Shown: in pieces, positions 14,356 to 17,856 of the stretch | How positions within the stretch are numbered: position 1 is the stretch's first letter | Layout of the letters: every line of letters starts with the position of its first letter | Source of the DNA: Roseburia_C sp051879315 | GTDB taxonomy: Bacteria; Bacillota; Clostridia; Lachnospirales; Lachnospiraceae | Length of the DNA stretch: 17,856 bases | Direction: 5' to 3' | Assembly: GCA_051879315.1 (NCBI GenBank) | Contig: JBJELW010000063.1 | Coordinates: 1-17,856 of the forward strand | Program-made: the position numbers and the translations under genes | The notes under the pieces: model-generated | Databases searched by the model: none | What the model was told of the DNA's origin: nothing | What the model saw: only the letters and a program-made list of their open reading frames with translations

Positions 14356-14733
14356 ATGACAGCAACAACAGAATCGGCGGAGAATTATTTAGAGACAATT
14401 CTTATATTGAGCAAGAAACTGCCGGTGGTCCGTTCCGTGGACGTGGCAAACGAATTAGGCTTTAAGAAGTCCAGTGTCAGTATAGCAATGAAGAATCTGC
14501 GGGAGAAAAATCATATTACCGTGACGGATGCCGGATTTATTTATCTGACAGAAAGTGGAAAAGCGATTGCAGATATGATATATGAGCGTCATGAACTGAT
14601 TTCGGCGTGGCTGCAGTATCTTGGGGTGGACAAGGCGGTTGCGGATGAAGATGCCTGCAAAATGGAGCATGTGATCAGCAAGGAAAGCTTTGAAGCCATC
14701 AAGAAGCATGTGCATGCACAAAACGAGTTGTAA
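14356..14733 (+). CDS. DtxR-family metal-dependent transcriptional repressor
   Basis: A 125-residue regulator with an N-terminal winged helix (VRSVDVANELGFKKSSVSIAMKNL) and a dimerisation/metal domain, without the C-terminal SH3-like domain. Candidate ligands by alignment from memory: E13, H79 (YERHE), and C101, E104 and H105 in ACKMEH. A cysteine at that place is as in DtxR/IdeR, where manganese MntR has glutamate, so iron sensing is more likely, though the residue at the MntR D8 position is N10. AAGGGGG at the right distance fixes the start at 14356 rather than 14335. A weak promoter (TTGAAA 14292-14297) precedes it. No metal transporter gene is adjacent, so the target is unknown. Confidence 0.82.
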   Translation: MTATTESAENYLETILILSKKLPVVRSVDVANELGFKKSSVSIAMKNLREKNHITVTDAGFIYLTESGKAIADMIYERHELISAWLQYLGVDKAVADEDACKMEHVISKESFEAIKKHVHAQNEL

Positions 14734-14774
14734 AAGACCCATAGGATGATTTGGTGTCAGGTGAGGATGAGAAT

Positions 14775-15530
14775 ATGAAGATCGTTGCAGTGCTTCAGCC
14801 CAAGGAGATTCAGAATGAGGCTGCGGTGCAGAACACACAGACAAATGAAAATTTTTCTACATATATGGCTCAGGAGACAAAAGCCGTCACGGGGGCAGCA
14901 AATGTGGAGGATGCTGAGCTGGCATCTATTTTTCAGGAGGCAGCCGATACCTATGATGTGCCGGTAGAACTCCTGACTGCCATGGCAAAACAGGAGTCCA
15001 ATTTCCGGGCAGATGCCACTTCTGCCGCAGGAGCCATGGGAATCATGCAGTTGATGCCCGCCACGGCGGAGGCCTTAGGATGTGAGAATCCCTATGATGC
15101 CAGAGAGAATATTATGGCAGGAGCCAAGTATATCAGTCAGCTGCTGCAGAAATATGATGGAGATACCTCACTGGCGCTGGCTGCTTACAATGCCGGCAGC
15201 GGGAATGTGGCAAAGTATGGAGGAATCCCGCCCTTTGCCGAGACACAGAATTATGTGCAGAAGGTTTTAGGCTATATGGGACAGGCGGCATCAAATCCGA
15301 TGACGGAAGCAGCTGAGTCTGTACAGGAGACGGCCACAAAGAGTTTGTCTGTGAAGGTTTCTTCCGCCAATGATGTACAGTTGGCCATGTACCGAAATAT
15401 CCATTACAGTCAGAATGTGCTGGAACTTTTGCTCATGGAGATAAATGAGCAGCAGGCAGAGATAAATGAGCAGTCGATTCAGGAAGATGAGACAGGAATC
15501 ATAACAGGCGGACAGGAAGGAGTATTCTAA
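14775..15530 (+). CDS. Lytic transglycosylase (SLT domain) without signal peptide
   Basis: A 251-residue protein with an SLT-type lysozyme-like domain at about residues 44-170, which cleaves glycan strands of peptidoglycan to 1,6-anhydro ends. The catalytic glutamate is E74 in AMAKQESNF; GAMGIMQLMPATA and LALAAYNAGSGNV are the other family motifs. The N-terminus (MKIVAVLQPKEIQNE) has no hydrophobic core, so it lacks a visible export signal. The C-terminal 80 residues are a helical extension with a 21-base internal repeat (GAGATAAATGAGCAG at 15438-15452 and 15459-15473). Start at 14775 is supported by GAGG eight bases upstream. The stop overlaps the luxS start (TAATG), so the two are co-translated. 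Confidence 0.88.
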   Translation: MKIVAVLQPKEIQNEAAVQNTQTNENFSTYMAQETKAVTGAANVEDAELASIFQEAADTYDVPVELLTAMAKQESNFRADATSAAGAMGIMQLMPATAEALGCENPYDARENIMAGAKYISQLLQKYDGDTSLALAAYNAGSGNVAKYGGIPPFAETQNYVQKVLGYMGQAASNPMTEAAESVQETATKSLSVKVSSANDVQLAMYRNIHYSQNVLELLLMEINEQQAEINEQSIQEDETGIITGGQEGVF

Positions 15531-16009
15531 TGGAAAAAATAGCAAGCTTTACTATAGATCATATCAAGTTACAGCCCGGGGTTTATGTATCCCGGAAGGA
15601 TCATGTGGGTGCGGAGGTGATCACTACTTTTGATCTTCGTATGACTTCACCAAATGAGGAACCGGTGATGAATACTGCAGAGGTGCATACCATTGAGCAT
15701 TTGGCAGCTACTTTTTTAAGAAATGATGCTGAGTATAAGGACCGGGTGATTTATTTTGGTCCCATGGGATGCCGTACCGGTTTTTACCTTCTGTTGGCAG
15801 GTGATTACGAGTCTAAGGATATCGTTGACCTGATGGTGCGCATGTTTGAGTTCATCCGGGATTATCAGGGCGAGGTGCCCGGTGCCTGTGCAAAGGACTG
15901 TGGAAATTATCTGGACATGAATCTGGGTATGGCCAATTATTTGGCGAAGAAGTATCTGGATCAGGTCCTTTACGGAATCGGGGAGGACCGGTTGGTTTAT
16001 CCGCAGTAA
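15530..16009 (+). CDS. luxS: S-ribosylhomocysteine lyase LuxS
   Basis: A 159-residue enzyme that splits S-ribosylhomocysteine into homocysteine and DPD, the precursor of autoinducer-2; it also recycles methyl donors. Metal ligands H53 and H57 in VHTIEH and C124 in ACAKDCGNY are present, as are E56 and the catalytic C81 in MGCRTGF. Length is normal. Its start codon overlaps the stop of the lytic transglycosylase; no separate promoter is evident, and a strong terminator follows 49 bases after the stop. Homocysteine produced here could feed sulfur metabolism along with cysE upstream, but they are not in one operon. Confidence 0.97.
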   Translation: MEKIASFTIDHIKLQPGVYVSRKDHVGAEVITTFDLRMTSPNEEPVMNTAEVHTIEHLAATFLRNDAEYKDRVIYFGPMGCRTGFYLLLAGDYESKDIVDLMVRMFEFIRDYQGEVPGACAKDCGNYLDMNLGMANYLAKKYLDQVLYGIGEDRLVYPQ

Positions 16010-16058
16010 GCGGGTATTGAAGGCAGAATTCGGTAGTGAATGAAAAGATATACTTTTG

Positions 16059-16091
16059 AAAAGATCAGTTATATAAGGCTGATCTTTTTTT
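16059..16091 (+). terminator. Terminator after luxS
   Basis: AAAAGATCAG (16059-16068) pairs with CTGATCTTTT (16079-16088), followed by T to 16091. The A-run/T-run symmetry means it may also work on the opposite strand. Confidence 0.88.
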
Positions 16092-16124
16092 ATAATGAAA
16101 AAATTGTACTTTATGTTATGAAAA

Positions 16125-16148
16125 AAATTTCTGTAAAAATTTCTGTAA
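16125..16148 (+). repeat. Perfect tandem 12-base repeat
   Basis: AAATTTCTGTAA occurs twice without a gap (16125-16136 and 16137-16148), in the AT-rich leader upstream of the ECF sigma gene. It could be a regulator site or simple slippage. Confidence 0.6.
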
Positions 16149-16195
16149 TTTTTTGAGAGCGTGAGATATTTCAAAGAAAAAATGTATCTAATTAG

Positions 16196-16222
16196 TGAAA
16201 CAAAAAAATTCGGCCGATAAAT
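16196..16222 (+). promoter_or_regulatory. Candidate ECF-type promoter of the sigma/anti-sigma pair
   Basis: TGAAAC (16196-16201), the usual -35 core of ECF sigma promoters, is followed after 16 bases by TAAAT (16218-16222). The position, about 25 bases before the sigma gene, fits autoregulation. The -10 part is not a clear ECF match. Confidence 0.35.
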
Positions 16223-16247
16223 TTGGAGTATATTCCGGAAAGGATGG

Positions 16248-16733
16248 ATGAGATGCATGAATAAAGATGATTTTATCGCGCAGGTATTGGAGGCGGAAGG
16301 TTCCCTGTACCGCGTGGCAAAGTCAATTCTTCATAACGATGAGGATTGCGCGGATGCGATACAAAACGGGATATTGAAGGCATATCAGAAGCTGGATACT
16401 CTCCAGAATGAGAAATATTTTAAGACTTGGTTGACACGGATTGTAATCAACGAATGCTATCAGTTTATCCGAAATGAACAAAAGCATGTGGCACTGGATG
16501 AATTCCCGGGATGGGATGCGGAGGCTGTTGAGTCAGCAGAAGGTGAATCCATGGTTATGCTGGAATTGATGCAGTTGGATGAGAAGTACAGGATTCCCAT
16601 TGTGCTCCACGAAATAGAAGGATATTCCGCAAAAGAGATTGCAAAGATTTTGGGACTGTCCGAGACGAATGTGGGAAATCGTATTTTCCGAGGGAAAAAG
16701 ATATTAAAAAAGAGTTTGGAAGGAGCGGTATAA
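16248..16733 (+). CDS. ECF-family RNA polymerase sigma factor
   Basis: A 161-residue sigma factor of the extracytoplasmic-function type. Region 2 spans about 10-80 (YRVAKSILHNDEDCADAIQNG, then KYFKTWLTRIVINECY); region 4 spans about 110-158 (YRIPIVLHEIEGYSAKEIA with helix-turn-helix LGLSETNVGNRIFRGKKIL). Start at 16248 has GGAAAGG four bases upstream; 16257 (MNKDDF) is an alternative that fits family N-termini. The downstream anti-sigma gene begins on the base after its stop, so they form one unit. Its regulon cannot be read from this window; a TGAAAC box upstream suggests it may activate its own gene. Confidence 0.92.
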   Translation: MRCMNKDDFIAQVLEAEGSLYRVAKSILHNDEDCADAIQNGILKAYQKLDTLQNEKYFKTWLTRIVINECYQFIRNEQKHVALDEFPGWDAEAVESAEGESMVMLELMQLDEKYRIPIVLHEIEGYSAKEIAKILGLSETNVGNRIFRGKKILKKSLEGAV

Positions 16734-17723
16734 ATGATGGATAAAAAAATATTTAATAAAGTTCCGGATGTAGTGCATAATGCGGTGATGGATGCACTGG
16801 ATTCGCTGGAGGAGAAAAGTGCACCGGTTAATTGTGTGGTTTCCATTTCAAATAAGAGCAAGCGGAAAAAGAAGGGCAAAGGAGTCCGTTTCTCCCACGT
16901 GGCAGTGGCATGTGTTGCCTTTCTTCTGGTATCCGGAATCACAGTTTATGCCATGGAGGCTGTGAAGACATACCGGCAGCGTATGGAGGATCTCAGCGAG
17001 GAGGAGCAGAAAGAAATCTTTGAGATTTCTTCGATGGGTGAGACAACCGAGTTGACCCGGCCGCTTACTGAGGAGGAGCAGGAACGGTTTGATGCGCTGG
17101 ATGAAGCCTATGAAAAGAGCAATGTATTCCCGGAGTGTGAGATTCTCTATGTGGACAGTGAAGATCAGTACAGTGGAGAAGGCGTTGCGCTGGACACCAC
17201 GAAACGTCTGATTTATCTGCCGGAGGAGACTCTGAGTGACGAGGATCTTCTGGAGATAATCGATTTCTTCCATAAGGAGGCCTACAGCGCATACACCCAG
17301 CTGGAAGAAAACGTTGCAAACAGCAGTGACTATGAGAGTCGATTTACAGACATGACGGACGAGGAAGTGGACCAGGTGTATATTTCCATGACCAGCAACA
17401 ATTCTGAAATCAGTGGAGATTTCTGCAGACCATTGACAGAGGAAGAGAAGAGCAGATATGATGAATTGAAGGTGAAATACGAAAACGAGGGATTATATCC
17501 CACATCAGAAGTAACCATCATCCGGGAACCTTCGGATTATACCGGTGAGGGAGTGGCCATCTGTATTTCCGATGCGGTCTATTACTTCCCTGAGGGAGAG
17601 GTTACCGATGAAGTGATGCTGGAAATCATTGAGTATAATCATAAAGTGAACTACTGCATGGACCGGATTAATAAGGAAAATGAGCTGGGCCTGAGGGATG
17701 GCTATCCAAAGCTGACCGAGTAG
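16734..17723 (+). CDS. Membrane-anchored anti-sigma factor with duplicated outside domain
   Basis: A 329-residue protein. Residues 1-50 are cytoplasmic and basic (KRKKKGKG), without the HxxxCxxC zinc motif of ZAS anti-sigma factors; residues 54-74 form one membrane segment; the remainder is outside and acidic. The outer part holds two similar units of about 100 residues: RPLTEEE at 109-115 and 222-228, GEGVA at 148-152 and 261-265, and SDEDLLEIIDFFHK at 168-181 against TDEVMLEIIEYNHK at 281-294, all shifted by exactly 113. ATGATG follows directly on the sigma stop, with GGAAGGAG as ribosome binding site. The expected job is to hold the sigma factor until an external signal; assignment rests on context and topology, not on a recognised family. 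Confidence 0.8.
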   Translation: MMDKKIFNKVPDVVHNAVMDALDSLEEKSAPVNCVVSISNKSKRKKKGKGVRFSHVAVACVAFLLVSGITVYAMEAVKTYRQRMEDLSEEEQKEIFEISSMGETTELTRPLTEEEQERFDALDEAYEKSNVFPECEILYVDSEDQYSGEGVALDTTKRLIYLPEETLSDEDLLEIIDFFHKEAYSAYTQLEENVANSSDYESRFTDMTDEEVDQVYISMTSNNSEISGDFCRPLTEEEKSRYDELKVKYENEGLYPTSEVTIIREPSDYTGEGVAICISDAVYYFPEGEVTDEVMLEIIEYNHKVNYCMDRINKENELGLRDGYPKLTE

Positions 17724-17856
17724 TAAGCTGAAAACGTTGGGAGAAAAGGAGCATTTGATTTCACTGAAAATCATGAGGACTTGAAAATTGTCCGCAGACA
17801 GGATTTTTTTACCCCAATGTAATGTCATTCGCGCCGTTTCAATGTCGTTTTGAGAC
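17724..17856. other. Downstream spacer, weak terminator only
   Basis: No gene seen. TGTC-CGCA-GACA (about 17788-17799) followed by GGA and seven T might end the sigma/anti-sigma transcript, but the stem is only four pairs. Confidence 0.3.

Overview
The window looks like a spore-forming Firmicute, most likely a Lachnospiraceae/Clostridia genome. It has the conserved cysE-cysS-mrnC-rlmB-sigH block behind a cysteine T-box leader, strong AGGAGG ribosome binding sites, a sporulation sigma factor, and Clostridia-type companions (DUF1002 protein, LuxS, ECF sigma/anti-sigma pair). It splits into an AT-rich mobile element on the left (about 1-5155) and ordinary chromosome on the right (about 5153-17856).

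Left part: the right-hand end of an integrated element. It carries, on the minus strand, an HUH-type rolling-circle replication protein with a readable promoter. On the plus strand are two tandem paralogous small proteins sharing a GDWRAD motif and closed by a terminator, then a roughly 780-bp AT-rich gap with spaced direct repeats (a possible origin). After that come a small unknown protein, a perfect 11-bp hairpin, two overlapping small ORFs, a second long hairpin, and a 561-residue large serine recombinase. The left end of the element is outside the window.

Junction: the recombinase gene ends inside a host gene on the opposite strand (5153-5830). That gene is cut off after 225 codons. It belongs, as far as I can recall, to a Clostridia family with an N-terminal Ig-like/transthyretin-like domain and a C-terminal peptidoglycan-binding part. 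Just upstream of its start is an exact match to the sigma-K consensus (AC, 17-nt spacer, CATANNNTA). A serine-recombinase element sitting inside a probable late mother-cell sporulation gene is the arrangement of the skin element in sigK, and this is the main finding: a candidate developmentally excised element, or at least a site-specific disruption of a sporulation gene.

Right part, all on the plus strand: a flavin reductase-like protein, truA and recJ (truA and recJ overlap); a secreted DUF1002 protein with its own promoter; the T-box (TGC specifier, TGGA bulge) controlling cysE and cysS, followed by mrnC, rlmB and sigH with overlaps or tiny gaps; a DtxR-family metal regulator; a lytic transglycosylase without a signal peptide, overlapping luxS; a strong terminator; then an ECF sigma factor with an adjacent membrane anti-sigma whose outside part is a tandem duplication. 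No tRNA, rRNA, CRISPR array or insertion sequence was seen.
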